A stretch of 64,000 nt of DNA, from contig JYIP02000003.1 of NCBI GenBank assembly GCA_001051155.2, forward strand, positions 1,426,001-1,490,000, read 5' to 3'. Position numbers and translations under genes: made by a program. Within the stretch, counting starts at the first letter, position 1, and each line of letters opens with the position of its first letter. Below the pieces are notes generated by a model. The model was not told the DNA's origin, did not search any database, and was given only the letters and a program-made list of their open reading frames with translations. The DNA comes from Chrysoporthe austroafricana (taxonomy: Eukaryota > Ascomycota > Sordariomycetes > Diaporthales > Cryphonectriaceae). This document shows positions 53,446 to 63,901 of this stretch, one piece after another.

Positions 53446-55092
53446 ATGTCGGCGGACTGCTTTTATCCTCACCTCGATAGCCTGATCTCGCACGCCTTTC
53501 ACGTCCCTGGGGCACCAGATCATCTTTTCGAGAAGGTGACGAGTCCGGAAGAAGCACGCCCGATCGTCTCCAGAACAAACCTGCCGGAAATGGTCATCGT
53601 CAGCAAAAAGGCGCCGCGTCCATCGCTGACTGTGGTGGACAACCGGACTGGTCGGGCGTATGAGGTCCCTATCAAGAACAACTCGATTCTCGCCACCGAC
53701 TTCAAGAAGATCAAGGCCCAGCCGGACGGCGACAGGGCTGAGGATGAGACCGAACAAGGCCTCCGCGTGTACGACCCGGCATACATGAACACGGCCGTCG
53801 TGCAGAGCAAGATCACGTACATCAACGGCCAAGATGGCATCCTCAGGTACCGCGGGTACCCGATCCAGCAGCTCGTGGACAAGAGCGACTTCCTCGAGAC
53901 GGCGTTTCTGCTCATATACGGCGAGCTGCCAACGAAGCCGCAGTATCAGCAGTGGTCGGAAGAGGTCATGCACCACACGTACGTCCACACTGACATCGAG
54001 AACATGTTCAAGAGCTTCCGGTACGACTCGCACCCCATGTCGATGTTGGCATCGGCCTTTGCCACCCTCGGCGCTTTCGCGCCCGAGGCCAATCCCTCTC
54101 TCGCCGGCCAGAAGCTCTACACAGCCGCTGCGACGGGAAACCTGGAGGCCCTCCAGATGCTGGACAAGCAGATTCTCCGGATCATCGGCAAGGCCCCTAC
54201 TCTCGCCGCGGCTTCGTATCGGATGCGGCAAGGCCGGCCGTTCAACCGCCCTGCGCAGGGCCTGTCCTACACCGGCAACTTTCTGTACCTGCTCGACAAC
54301 CTGTCAGGCTACGAGTACCGGCCTCATCCCGTCCTCGAGAGGGCGCTAGATGCGCTGTTCATAATCCACGCGGATCACGAAGTTAACTGCTCGACGGCGA
54401 CGGTCTTGCAGGTCGGAAGCTCCCTGGTCGACCCGTACTCCGTCGTCGCCGCCGCGTGTGCAGCTCTGTACGGCCCATCGCACGGGGGCGCCTCCGAGAG
54501 CGCCATTCGCATGCTGATAGAGATCGGCTCGCCTGAGAACGTCCCAGCCTTCATGGAGAAGGTCGAGAAGCGGGAGCGGGTGCTCGTCGGCTTCGGCCAC
54601 CGGGTGTACAAGAACGTAGACCCGCGGTCCACGGCGATCAGGAAGCTGGCGGAGGAGGTCTTCAAGGTCACGGGCCGGAACCAGCTTCTCGACACCGCGC
54701 TGGCCCTGGCGGACTACGCGCGGAAGAGCGAGTTCATGCGGAGCCGGAACCTGTACCCTAACGTGGACTTCTACTCCGGCCTGATCTACCAGGCGATGGG
54801 TTTCCCACTGGATTTCTATCCTGTACTCTTTGCCGTGCCCCGATGCGTGGGATGGCTGGCTCACTGGAGGCAGCAGATGCTGCAACCAGGCGGGGTTAAG
54901 ATCTGGAGACCTAGGCAGATATACGTTGGAGAGAGTGAGAGGGAGTACGTCGAGGCGGACAAGCGAGCTGAGAAGGCAGCGGCAACTGTGTTCGACGCTC
55001 CCGTCAAGGTTGAGCATGGAGGCGACAACAAGAGGCACACACTAGCTTCTTACAAGGATGAAACTGGCCTGTGGAACAAGAGCCGGTTGTGA
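53446..55092 (+). CDS. Citrate synthase family protein, likely peroxisomal
   Basis: A single exon of 548 residues from the first Met; a Met at 53590 (500 residues) is equally plausible because conserved sequence starts only at LTVVDNRTGRAYEVPI. Catalytic residues are present: His346 in GPSHGGASE, His385 in GFGHRVYKNVDPR and Asp441 in NVDFYSG. HADHEVNCST and GILRYRGYPIQQLV are further family blocks. The protein ends SRL, a variant of the peroxisomal targeting signal SKL, and no mitochondrial presequence is evident. It should condense oxaloacetate with acetyl-CoA (or another acyl-CoA) in the glyoxylate cycle. About 75 extra residues at the N-terminus and the segment PRCVGWLAHWRQQML suggest a paralogue rather than the main mitochondrial enzyme. 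No polyketide synthase is nearby, so an alkylcitrate pathway is not supported. Confidence 0.9.
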   Translation: MSADCFYPHLDSLISHAFHVPGAPDHLFEKVTSPEEARPIVSRTNLPEMVIVSKKAPRPSLTVVDNRTGRAYEVPIKNNSILATDFKKIKAQPDGDRAEDETEQGLRVYDPAYMNTAVVQSKITYINGQDGILRYRGYPIQQLVDKSDFLETAFLLIYGELPTKPQYQQWSEEVMHHTYVHTDIENMFKSFRYDSHPMSMLASAFATLGAFAPEANPSLAGQKLYTAAATGNLEALQMLDKQILRIIGKAPTLAAASYRMRQGRPFNRPAQGLSYTGNFLYLLDNLSGYEYRPHPVLERALDALFIIHADHEVNCSTATVLQVGSSLVDPYSVVAAACAALYGPSHGGASESAIRMLIEIGSPENVPAFMEKVEKRERVLVGFGHRVYKNVDPRSTAIRKLAEEVFKVTGRNQLLDTALALADYARKSEFMRSRNLYPNVDFYSGLIYQAMGFPLDFYPVLFAVPRCVGWLAHWRQQMLQPGGVKIWRPRQIYVGESEREYVEADKRAEKAAATVFDAPVKVEHGGDNKRHTLASYKDETGLWNKSRL

Positions 55093-56157
55093 CCCGAGTC
55101 ATCTCGCGTCATCAGCTGATCATTTCAAGAGAGTCAGTCTATTGAGGGTCTGGAGTCCTGGCATCCACCGCATTAATTAGCACTTCTGCGGAAATAGAGG
55201 CGTTGTCATGACTATTTTTCTTCGTCAAGCTGCTTTCATCTTGTACCATCACTCGATTGCCTCCTTCCAAGGTCCAGATAATTAGAAGTCGCAACATTCT
55301 GCTGTTACCGGTGGCTCATTCTGCCCTGTGCAATGGGATGGCGATGCTTTACTTTCCCACAGCTTTGGGTCCCATCACTCCTACGTAGTGCCTGTTGGCA
55401 GGATGTAATATTTGAGTTTTGCATTGCCTGGGTAGGACAATTGGTATACATAACAATAAATTCAGTGGCCGGGCATGTTGTCTTCTTATTCAAGAGGCGA
55501 TGGTGCTTGTACACCTACTAGTATGAGTCGAGGGTGCCCTGAACCTTGGATCGTTGGCCGCGTCACCCTTGGCTACTCAGTGCGTTTAGCCGTCCTTGTT
55601 CATGATATACATATACTTCCGGACTTCTCCTAATCAAGAAATTATGACGAGTCGCTTGCGTCCGATTAGGTACGTACCACACAAGCATGTGACGTGGGGC
55701 TACCAAGGTACATAGTACATCTATCGGCTATGATTGGAATCATGGCTTATTTGAACGTCGTTTGCCCCAAGCTCCAGGAGAAATGGACCGCTATGATGTT
55801 ATGTACATGGTAGACAACAATCGTCCCCGCCGTAGTCTTATCATATATGCGTCGCAAAAAGAACCGGCCCACCCTGGATGCAACAATATTTTCCTACCTC
55901 GCGACTGGGGTCTTCAGCCAACGTGCTTTTAACCTTGAAGGCATAGCGCCTTGGCTCCAATCAATTTCGACGCTGTGCTCTCTCAGTGAAGGAAAAACAC
56001 ACATTCCAAGCTCAGGCCCCTGGAGCACTTGTAGCCTGCGTCAACTCCTACTTGTCTCGTGACCAGCCGAGTCCCACTTTCGACAAGCATATTAGGTACT
56101 GGGTAAAGGTAGGGCCAGGTCGGCCTCAAGCACAACCCCAGTATTGACATCGTGTCT
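55093..56157. other. Intergenic, convergent 3' ends
   Basis: About 1.1 kb between the citrate synthase (+) and the GNAT gene (-). Moderately AT-rich with no supported gene. The shared 11-base motif GTACTGGGTAA is at 56096-56106. Confidence 0.5.
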
Positions 56158-56904
56158 CTAGGTAGACCTCGGATTTGCCACGATCGTCCCACCCCATCGT
56201 ACAAGGTTGCCCTCGCGCCCCTCGCGCCAGTCGAAGCTGGTGAAGAACCCCTCGTGAGACACGGGACCCTGTCTGAGGACCGCGGGAAAGAAGTGGGAGG
56301 CCGCGATGTTAGTATCTTCCCACATCATCTCGATGCATTCGGTAACCTCGTCACCAGGCTCCTTGTCTCCAGCCACGAATGGGAGCAGCTGGTGCCTTCT
56401 CCGCTCCCGAGGAAGGTCCCAGAACGAATCCAGCACTGCGTTGAATGACTCGGTCCCGTAGCCTTGCCTTCGGTGCTCCGGCTTTATCAAGATCTCGATC
56501 CTTGTCCAGCCCGAGGTCGGGCAGTCATCCGTGTCGGGGAGACCAACCTCACCGATGAGTTCCCCGGTAGACTTCAGGAAAATCCCAAAGTACCAGTGGC
56601 GCTCGTCGTACGGCGCCTGCAGCCGAGCGAGGTTCTCACGGCTTTCCTCCAGGTCCCGGTCCACGCGGCCGCGTGACGGCGAGTGGACCTGCGTGTCTTC
56701 CGCCCGGCGGAGCTCGTGGAATGCATCAAGGTCGGACGGCCGCAACGGCCGAATGGTGAGTCGCTCAGTCTGGATGTCGGGACGGGACGAGATGGGGGGC
56801 AGTGGCCGCTGTGGGAGTTTGATCTTGTAGCTGAACCAAGGTGTCACACTAATGCTGTCCCAGAAATCCTGTTGGAGATCGACGTTGACCTTCTTATCGG
56901 GCAT
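56158..56904 (-). CDS. GNAT-family N-acetyltransferase
   Basis: A single exon of 248 residues. After about 45 residues comes the typical opening TERLTIRPLRPSDLDAFHELR. Next are WYFGIFLKSTGELIGEVGLPDTDD (strand 4 region), then ILIKPEHRRQGYGTESF, the acetyl-CoA pyrophosphate-binding motif (R-x-x-G-x-G/A). These match the RimJ/RimL-like (acetyltransf_3) branch. The C-terminal 70 residues, with WEDTNIAASHFF, correspond to the last helix where the family often has N-x-x-S. There is no signal peptide, so it is cytosolic. The acceptor substrate cannot be read from sequence. The start at 56904 (MPDKKVNVDLQQDFW) has a good context. Confidence 0.85.
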   Translation of the reverse strand: MPDKKVNVDLQQDFWDSISVTPWFSYKIKLPQRPLPPISSRPDIQTERLTIRPLRPSDLDAFHELRRAEDTQVHSPSRGRVDRDLEESRENLARLQAPYDERHWYFGIFLKSTGELIGEVGLPDTDDCPTSGWTRIEILIKPEHRRQGYGTESFNAVLDSFWDLPRERRRHQLLPFVAGDKEPGDEVTECIEMMWEDTNIAASHFFPAVLRQGPVSHEGFFTSFDWREGREGNLVRWGGTIVANPRST

Positions 56905-58216
56905 GGTCGCAGTATCTTTCTCTGCTCAAGGGGCTCTAGGTCGAGTTGCCCAGCTAGTCAAACTTTTCGTGCTAGGCGGGAGCCCTGAGAGGCCCTGCGT
57001 ACGTGAGTTTTGTCGATGGGATATTTGAGAATCAGACGTCGTCAAATGTGAGAAAACTGCTTTAATAGATTGCTAAAGTAGAACGGTAGGCGCCTGGGTG
57101 CTTTTCTGCGAGGATGGAATAATAAATGAGGAGGGATCTCGGGTGAGTCGCGCTGTTGTCGCAAGAACCATGGACCGTTCGATGCGAGCCGACCCGACTT
57201 AGAAAGGAGCACCTATATCCAACCCTGCTTCCTTACCCACCGCGGTGGATATCTTCCGTGGGGCCATGCATTCCCCTGGTACCCTGTTTACCACCAACAT
57301 GGCCCAGCCGTTGGGTTCTTGGAAACGTAGCAACAAAATCAAGCTCGACTAAGGAATCCTTCGCCGGCCGCTTCAGGAAAACGTGGTGAACCCTGGACTT
57401 TCGCACTCGCGGAACTCGCTGATCAGGTGGACCTGAGCTTCTCTCCTGACGCACTTGCTTCTGTGCCCAGAAATGACGCGTTAGATAGCACAGGCGACTA
57501 TTGGCCCTGCTGCTTCCAGCACACTAGCTGTATACATCGGCGGACGCAGCAACAAGGATCACGCGACAAGATAACTCCCCCTTTTGGAATGGGGGGCTAG
57601 GTAGGCCTATGGTAGCAATGACTTCGTGTAACCATGGATACTAAGTGCTAAGATATTCGTTGGTATGACCTTGCGTCGCAACTATTCGCAGGCAGTCAGA
57701 GGGTCCAAGGCATGCTGTATACGAAGCAATCAGGTGATCCGCAACAGGTCAACCAGCCAACAGCCCAGTCATCGTCGGCCCCGTTGGCGGCCCCGTTGGC
57801 GGCCCCATCGGCGGCGCCTCCAGATGGAACGTCCGCATGCCCAACACGTCCATGGTGGTCCGTTGAACTGGATACCCCTCAGCCATGTAGACCCATCCAA
57901 ATTATGCAGGTGAGCTCCTCGGCTCCAGTAACCTGTTTTCTTGAACCGCTATTTGCAGGAGAAGAATCCACGCTCAAGTCTAGAGCTTAGCACGGAATAC
58001 TACCCTCAATACGTACGGCAACTGGACCTCTCGCCCAGATGCCGACGTAAAAATTCGGGCCGTAACTGTAAGGTCTTCTCGCCGCCCTGGGATACCTCGA
58101 GACACTATCAATCTTAAATACCTCAGGGAACTCCCTGCTCTCCTGTATGTAGACTTCAGACTAGAATCCTGGGCTGCTCTTCTATACGTGATCAGCAATA
58201 TACTTATCTCGACATC
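56905..58216. other. Intergenic upstream of terpene synthase
   Basis: About 1.3 kb between divergent genes. A frame at 57712-57905 containing the Ala/Pro repeat (APLAAPLAAPSAAP, then PWWSVELDTPQP, before a GTGAGC donor-like site) might be an extra small gene or exon, but nothing joins it to the terpene synthase. Otherwise no supported gene. Confidence 0.45.
57777..57812. repeat. 12-base tandem repeat
   Basis: Three copies of GGCCCCGTTGGC, the third with two changes. If translated in the open plus-strand frame it would give Ala-Pro-Leu/Ser-Ala repeats. Confidence 0.8.
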
Positions 58217-59537
58217 ATGCGTTTAAATTTGGGCTCCCACGACTATGTCCAGACCCTCAAGGGGCAGAAGCTGAAGTTCCCCAACTTCGACGGCCTCCTA
58301 AAGGATTTCCCCCGGGGCATCAGTCCTCACTATGAGCTCCTCAAGGAGATGACCAATGCCGAGCTCAAGATGTGAATTTCTACCTACAAACTTGACAAGT
58401 ATCGATAGATTGCTAACCAGGCGCTACCTTCAGACTCCTAGGTCCTGGTCCACGTTATGATGCTCTGGTAGCATGCGACTGTGCTCTGAACTCAGCCCTT
58501 TGGTGGCCTAACGCCAGTTTCGACGCCCTCCGGCTGAACGCACACTTTGTGGCCTTTGTAAGTCTGGCCCTGTAGACTCACTCAACTAGCCTGGGCTCTC
58601 TGATTAATCTGATGGATCCCCGCTACCTAGCTTTATGTCTGGGATAACGAGATGGACAGTCCGGAATTCTGCGATCTCAGCACCGACCTCGAGGCCGCCG
58701 AACAGTTCCGGGCGGCAACCATTGAGCACGTCAGGAGGTACTTCGAAGACCAGCGTCCACAAATCAGTATGAGGGCCGAGGACGTGCATACCGCGATTGC
58801 CAGTTTCAACCTGGTCGGAGAGGCCGGGGCGTTTAGGTTGACACGCGGTCAGAGGAAACTGTTCATGGATGAGATCATCCGTTACATCAACGCCTGTGGG
58901 GATGAGCAACGATCAGAGCTCAGCGGCAACGCGCCTTCTATCGACCGGTATCTTACAGTGCGGATGGGCACCAGCGCAGGTGCAGCAATTGCCGCGACTA
59001 TCGAGTAAGTAGATCCAACAGATCTGATCCTCAGTGGCCACCCTTCCCACCAGTAGACCCATCCTACCTAATTGGCCCCCTTCTCAAGCTAGGCAATGCT
59101 AGACTAGTGGTTGACGGCCGAGACCCAGATATATGGTTGGGGTCGATCTCGGAGACGAGCTACGCAATGACGAGGACATCGTTCGTCTCCGTGAGGCCAC
59201 CAACTGTATCGTTTCCATCACCAACGATGTCTTCTCCCTGCGCCGGGAGCTCATGTTTCCCTTCTACAACAACGCCGTCGCGGTCCTGTACCACGAGCAC
59301 AAGGAGCTCGCCGCGGCCGTCGACGCAACGTACAGAATTGTGGCCAAGAGCGTGGCCGACCTCGAGGCGACATATCAGAGGCTGCTGGCGCGCTACCCGG
59401 AACGGAGTGCGGACATCGACGCCTTCGTTTTCGGCGCCAAGAGCATGTGCACTGGCAACATCGAGTGGAGCAGGCGCATCAAACGATATCACCTGGGGAT
59501 CCCCAATTTTGACGGCACAACTGAGATTACCATTTAG
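58217..59537 (+). CDS. Class I terpene synthase
   Basis: Exons 58217-58371, 58434-58557, 58631-59004 and 59129-59537 (introns of 62, 73 and 124 nt) give 353 residues. All phases agree and each junction restores conserved sequence, for example AATIE|YMVGVDLGDELRND. The aspartate-rich metal motif is at residues 98-102 in YVWDNEMD, a D-N-x-x-D variant of DDxxD. The second metal motif NDxxSxxxE is intact (Asn250, Ser254, Glu258 in NDVFSLRRE). A C-terminal RIKRY fits the R-Y pair that contacts diphosphate. Size and motifs match fungal and bacterial-type single-domain (terpene_syn_C_2) enzymes, which usually cyclise farnesyl diphosphate to a sesquiterpene. No P450 or prenyltransferase lies nearby. 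Product unknown. Confidence 0.88.
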
Positions 59538-59907
59538 CGATCAAATAATGCGCAAAGCCTCATTCCAGAGAGCCTAGTAGCCGCCGCTCGAAGCTGTTGA
59601 TGATAGCTGATGGACTAGAGATGAGGTCATTGCATGATGAAACCCAGAACCGTGGCAGATATTCAGTCATTATAACCATGAGTCGATATTAGACACGACC
59701 AACAGAGAATGAGAGGATTTAGATAATATATTAATAATGTGTAGCTTCTCGTCGCACGCTATACAAACATGCAACAACTTCTAAAATAACACAAATCTAA
59801 GACGTTAACTATCAAGATACCTTAGCCTTAAGAATGAATTGCATCCTATTTCGCGCGCCCTACGAGCTCTTTCAGCTCGACAACGATGGTTAAGGCAATC
59901 GCACACT
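59538..59907. other. AT-rich intergenic, convergent 3' ends
   Basis: A 370-base gap between terpene synthase (+) and chitosanase (-). AT-rich at 59690-59830. No gene seen. Confidence 0.55.
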
Positions 59908-61123
59908 TCAGCTCGAAGCGCAAGTGTTACTTGAACAGACCATGTTGCCGGAGCAGTCGTCGTCAGTGGTGCATGAGGAGCCTATCGAAGCGTTAGCACT
60001 TTGCTGAAGTGATGAGCTCGATGCAAAATGCAATCTGCACTAGGACACTTGCCTGAACAGTGCCCTGACCAGCTGCATTCCTCAGTGCCATCCCTTTGGT
60101 TGCCGCCACCGCTGGGACTCGAGTTGCCGGAAGCAGAAGGATGAGATGACGCTGCATTTGAGGCTTTGGTAGATCCAGATGCCGATGGCGTGGATGCAGA
60201 ATTAGAAGCGGCACTCGAGTCTGAAGAGCCAATACGCTGCATGAGCTTGCTACCGAGTGACTCTAGGCTGCTTTCGAAGTCGTCAGAGCTTGTAGCCTCC
60301 CAATCTGCTCCACCAGCACCAGGCACCGCGTCGGTTCCGTTAAAGGCAATGTAAAGCACGTCCAAGTCAGAATGGCCGTTGTTACCCGTTATAGAGTCAC
60401 CGAAACAGAGGGTCGCCGTAGAAATGGCGGACTCTCCGACCATGGCTTTGGAGCCATTATCGTCCCCATTAGTGTCTCCCCAGATGCCGAAGATCTCGAT
60501 TCTCATCAGCTTTGCCAGAACTTGTAGCAGGGACTATCTTGACTCACCACCTGTTTGTTGCATACGACAGCCATTAGGCTCAGAGGTTCGATTCCGTACT
60601 TGGTGGGATCGAAGGTCTTGTACCCAGGGGTATTGCCATCGTTAGAGTTCCCAAACACAACGTAAGTATGAATATATGGATTCAGATTTGAGATCCCTTT
60701 TCCATAGCTTTTTACAGTGTCTTCGAAAGATGTATCACTTTGCGTGTCTCCAGAATTTCCACATCGGCCGTCGTTCGCACTGCTCGAAGGCTCGTCCTGG
60801 TTGCCATCACAATCAATGTCCATATCAGCCAGGTTTCCACCACTGCCTTGAAGGTAAATTATTCCATAGTCATCAAGATGGTCCTGGCAATATGAAAAGT
60901 CTATAGAGTGTTAGCGTGGTTGCTTACCAGAGGTGCTATCAGATATTTGATTACCATTCGTTCCATCGCCAAGAGCGTAGAAGCCAGTCGCTGCCTTGTT
61001 CTTGCATTCGCCTTGAGCGACGATGCTATCATAGAGACTCTGAACATTGGCTGGTATGCTGACTGCAGCAGAGGTGGCAATAAACAGTAAGCCGAGGCCT
61101 AGAAACTTGAGTGAGCCATACAT
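59908..61123 (-). CDS. GH75 fungal chitosanase with Cys-rich C-terminal module
   Basis: Exons on the minus strand are 61123-60955, 60900-60548, 60494-60053 and 59981-59908, giving 345 residues. A signal peptide ([20 protein letters not shown]) leads into the GH75 domain, recognised by [93 protein letters not shown] and [12 protein letters not shown]. It cleaves chitosan outside the cell. A Ser/Ala/Gly-rich linker (about 250-305) connects to a C-terminal module with [12 protein letters not shown] and CSGNMVC, reminiscent of small Cys-rich binding modules. The last intron (60052-59982) uses a GCAAGT donor; only with it does the Cys module continue. Introns 1 and 2 are 54 and 53 nt. Confidence 0.9.
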
Positions 61124-62083
61124 GGTGTTAAGACTGAAATTATAATGCAGCGGTGAAAGCGAGTCTTGGTATTCATTTTCTGTTATCAACACATCAAAGG
61201 GCTGGAAAGCAGCTCTCTGATATAATTAAGAGAAAGCTGGAGTCTCGATAGCTGATGCGCAAAATTTGCCCGTGAATGGAAACAGACAAAAATGGTGTTA
61301 CTAGAAGTATGGCATTGTGGCGGCTCAGTAAGCGATGTGCCTATGTTCTGAAACAAAAGCGCGAGGTATTGGTAATGGGCCATCAAGTTAGGCGAACTGA
61401 TGGCCTGAAAGGCCCAATTATCCGGCCAGAGGAGGAAACAGGCTCAGAAAGTGACCCGGCTCCCCCGTTATACTATTGCAGGAAGAATATTAGATGATGA
61501 GACGGTGTCAGCCAGGCCGGTTCGTGGGCTTCATTACTGTGCCCCTCGTCAATTTTACCGCTTACCTCACGTCAATCCCCGGCGCTGAGCCCTCACAATT
61601 CAAATAACACTCAGTGGCTTTTTGCCGCCCCCAGGTCAGATTGTCACGGATGAATGTACCGGTAGTAAAAGCTGCGGCCTAACTGCGTGGTCGTGGACCT
61701 GAAACCGGCCGTTCAGGTGTCCCGATGTTCAGGTCGAGGGCTAATACTTAGTGGAGTGTCGACCAGTCAGATGATTGAAGGTGTCGTTTGTATCACCTAA
61801 ATAGGCTGCCGTATCTGTCAACTAACTTGAGAGGATGCTGGCAGTTTTCCCCCGAAAACGCAAGGTGGGGGCTTCCAACTACCAGAGCAAGAAAATTTAG
61901 TGCATCTTTGGTCATTCATAACGTCATTGTATATACTAGAGGTTGCGATATTTGAGCGACTGGGCTCAAGATCTAGGAGTTGTCGGCAATTCCTAGTGCT
62001 GCGGCATTTACCGTTCACTCTCGTGGCATCAACCTCAGATATCTCGTGCCCTTGGGCGAGGTTCGAAGAAGTTCCCAAGCCTT
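61124..62083. other. Intergenic upstream of chitosanase
   Basis: A 960-base gap containing the chitosanase promoter and the 3' flank of the carboxylesterase. Mixed base composition, no supported gene. Confidence 0.5.
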
Positions 62084-63901
62084 TCAGATATGGAAAGCCT
62101 CAACATTAGCAAAGAGGTACGTGTAACTGTCATTCCTGAAATCATCCGTCAAATAGGTCGAGGAATCTGCTGAGAACCACGCTAACTGGTTACCACTCCC
62201 CGTGTCCACCCATTGCGGCCAGTCGGGGTAGTCGCCGTAGCCTTCGTTAGGATCTAGGTTGTAAAGAAAGTTATAGTAATACGTGCGGATTTCATTTGCA
62301 GCGTAATTGTCGTATATGCCAAAGAAAACCTGTATCAAGTCACTGCCATGGAAGGTTCCCAGATAAGGGGTGCCGTAGTCGTAAGAAGCCAGATAACTCC
62401 AGGATGGCACGTTAGGGTTCACGGCACTTGTAGAAGCGAGAAAACCCCGACGCGTGAGGGTGAATACTAGATCGCCGAGAACAGCAGCAATTCGTTTGTA
62501 TTGAGGGTACAGCTCATTAAACAACCCGGTTCTGAAGGGCGAGCCGGAAACGATATCGTCTGGATAAGTAGCGAGAAGATCTTCGATCTGAGTCGTTGTT
62601 GCATCATGGAAGTAGATGGTGGAGAAGTAGGTTACCAGATCCTCGGTCGTTGTCACGTTCTCTGTGAAGAGCGAGAAGATTGTTCCTTCATCCTCTTGGT
62701 CACCAATGATCATGGGCACAGCCGCGTATTGTCCATTCTCAGCCAGAATCTCCGGACTGTCTGGGAGGGCGGTCCCATCAGGTCTCGGCAGGTAGGATAA
62801 GGCGACTGAGTCGTACCCGATGAAACCGGGAACGGAGTTTGCTGCGTTGAGAAAGTCTTCATACGCCAGTCCGCGAAGGCAGTCCAAGGTGTCATTCGCC
62901 GAGGAGCATCCGGCAGTCTCAACAACAGTGTCATACACGACCTGGCCCTTAGGGCAGTCGACGGGGTCCGCAGGAACGATACTTCCGCTGTCCATAATCG
63001 CTGCTCGGAACAAAGGCTGGCCATTGTAAGTAATGTTGCCTCCATACAGGGCCATTTGGTCGAAAACGCTGATGGCACCGGCAGACTCTCCCCACAGAGT
63101 CACTTTGGTCGGGTCACCGCCGAATGCCTCTATGTTGTCCGCGACCCATTCTAAGCCCATCCTCTGGTCGAGAAGACCGAGGTTTGCCGAGCCGTCAGCG
63201 AGGATTTCAGCCCCTGGCATGAAGCCAAATCCGCCTACTCTGTAATTGACTGCGACGAAGACGAAAGGCTGATCCTGGTCTATAGCCTGGCTTAGAATGC
63301 TGGAAGGGTCATAGAGAGACGACCATCCGAGCTGTCTTTACTCAGCATTTCGTTCCGAAGTAACGAGGGAACAAGACAGCCTCACCTCGAAGGCACCACC
63401 AAAGATCCAGAAGAGCACCGGCAGACCTGCACCAGCCTCTGTTCCAGCTGGTCGGGCGACGCTGACGGTTAAGCAATTCTCCGTCTGTCCAGTAGCAGTT
63501 TGGAACGGCGGCGAGTCAAGCAGGTATCCTGCAATTTCCAAGAAGAGGCTTTCATCACTGTCGGTTGCTACTAACATCTGAGGGCAAGCCGCCGCGGCTC
63601 CTGAGGCATCGAACGCGTCGCCGAGGTTTGTAGAAAGCTTCTGTGGAGGCTTGAGGCGTAGTGAGCCTGTTGGGTCGTCGGCAAAGTAGATACCGCCGTA
63701 GCTCTCGACACTGCCAGAAACTGAGCCAACAACCGTATTCGAAGGCGAAATAACAACAGTCGGCGACGTTGCTCGGTCCTCAATTACCGGAGACGGGCCC
63801 AGAGCTGGCCCAGAGCTGGCAGGCAGAACCAGAGCCTGGACACTGAGGGCAGCAACCGCCGCGATCAGCAGCGACCACCTCATCTTGCTTGACTGACTCA
63901 T
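62084..63901 (-). CDS. Secreted type-B carboxylesterase/lipase
   Basis: Exons 63901-63386 and 63331-62084 on the minus strand (54-nt intron, GTGAGG...GACAG) give 587 residues; a Met at 63883 is an alternative start. A signal peptide ([17 protein letters not shown]) precedes the alpha/beta-hydrolase fold. Family landmarks are [12 protein letters not shown] (the E-x-C-L motif), [13 protein letters not shown] for the oxyanion hole, [27 protein letters not shown], and GESAGA with nucleophile Ser255. Later come a probable acid in [10 protein letters not shown] and the His in GTFHGSDL. The set is complete. It likely hydrolyses lipids or other esters outside the cell; Candida rugosa-type lipases are relatives. 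Substrate preference cannot be read from sequence. Confidence 0.9.

Noticed and set aside
60580..60610. GGTTCGATTCC string resembling a tRNA T-loop
   Set aside because: Lies inside the chitosanase coding exon, with no matching acceptor or anticodon stems nearby.
60901..60927. A 27-nt intron candidate in the chitosanase (GTAAGC donor)
   Set aside because: Too short for splicing; the donor at 60954 gives a 54-nt intron with a branch point and a better family match.
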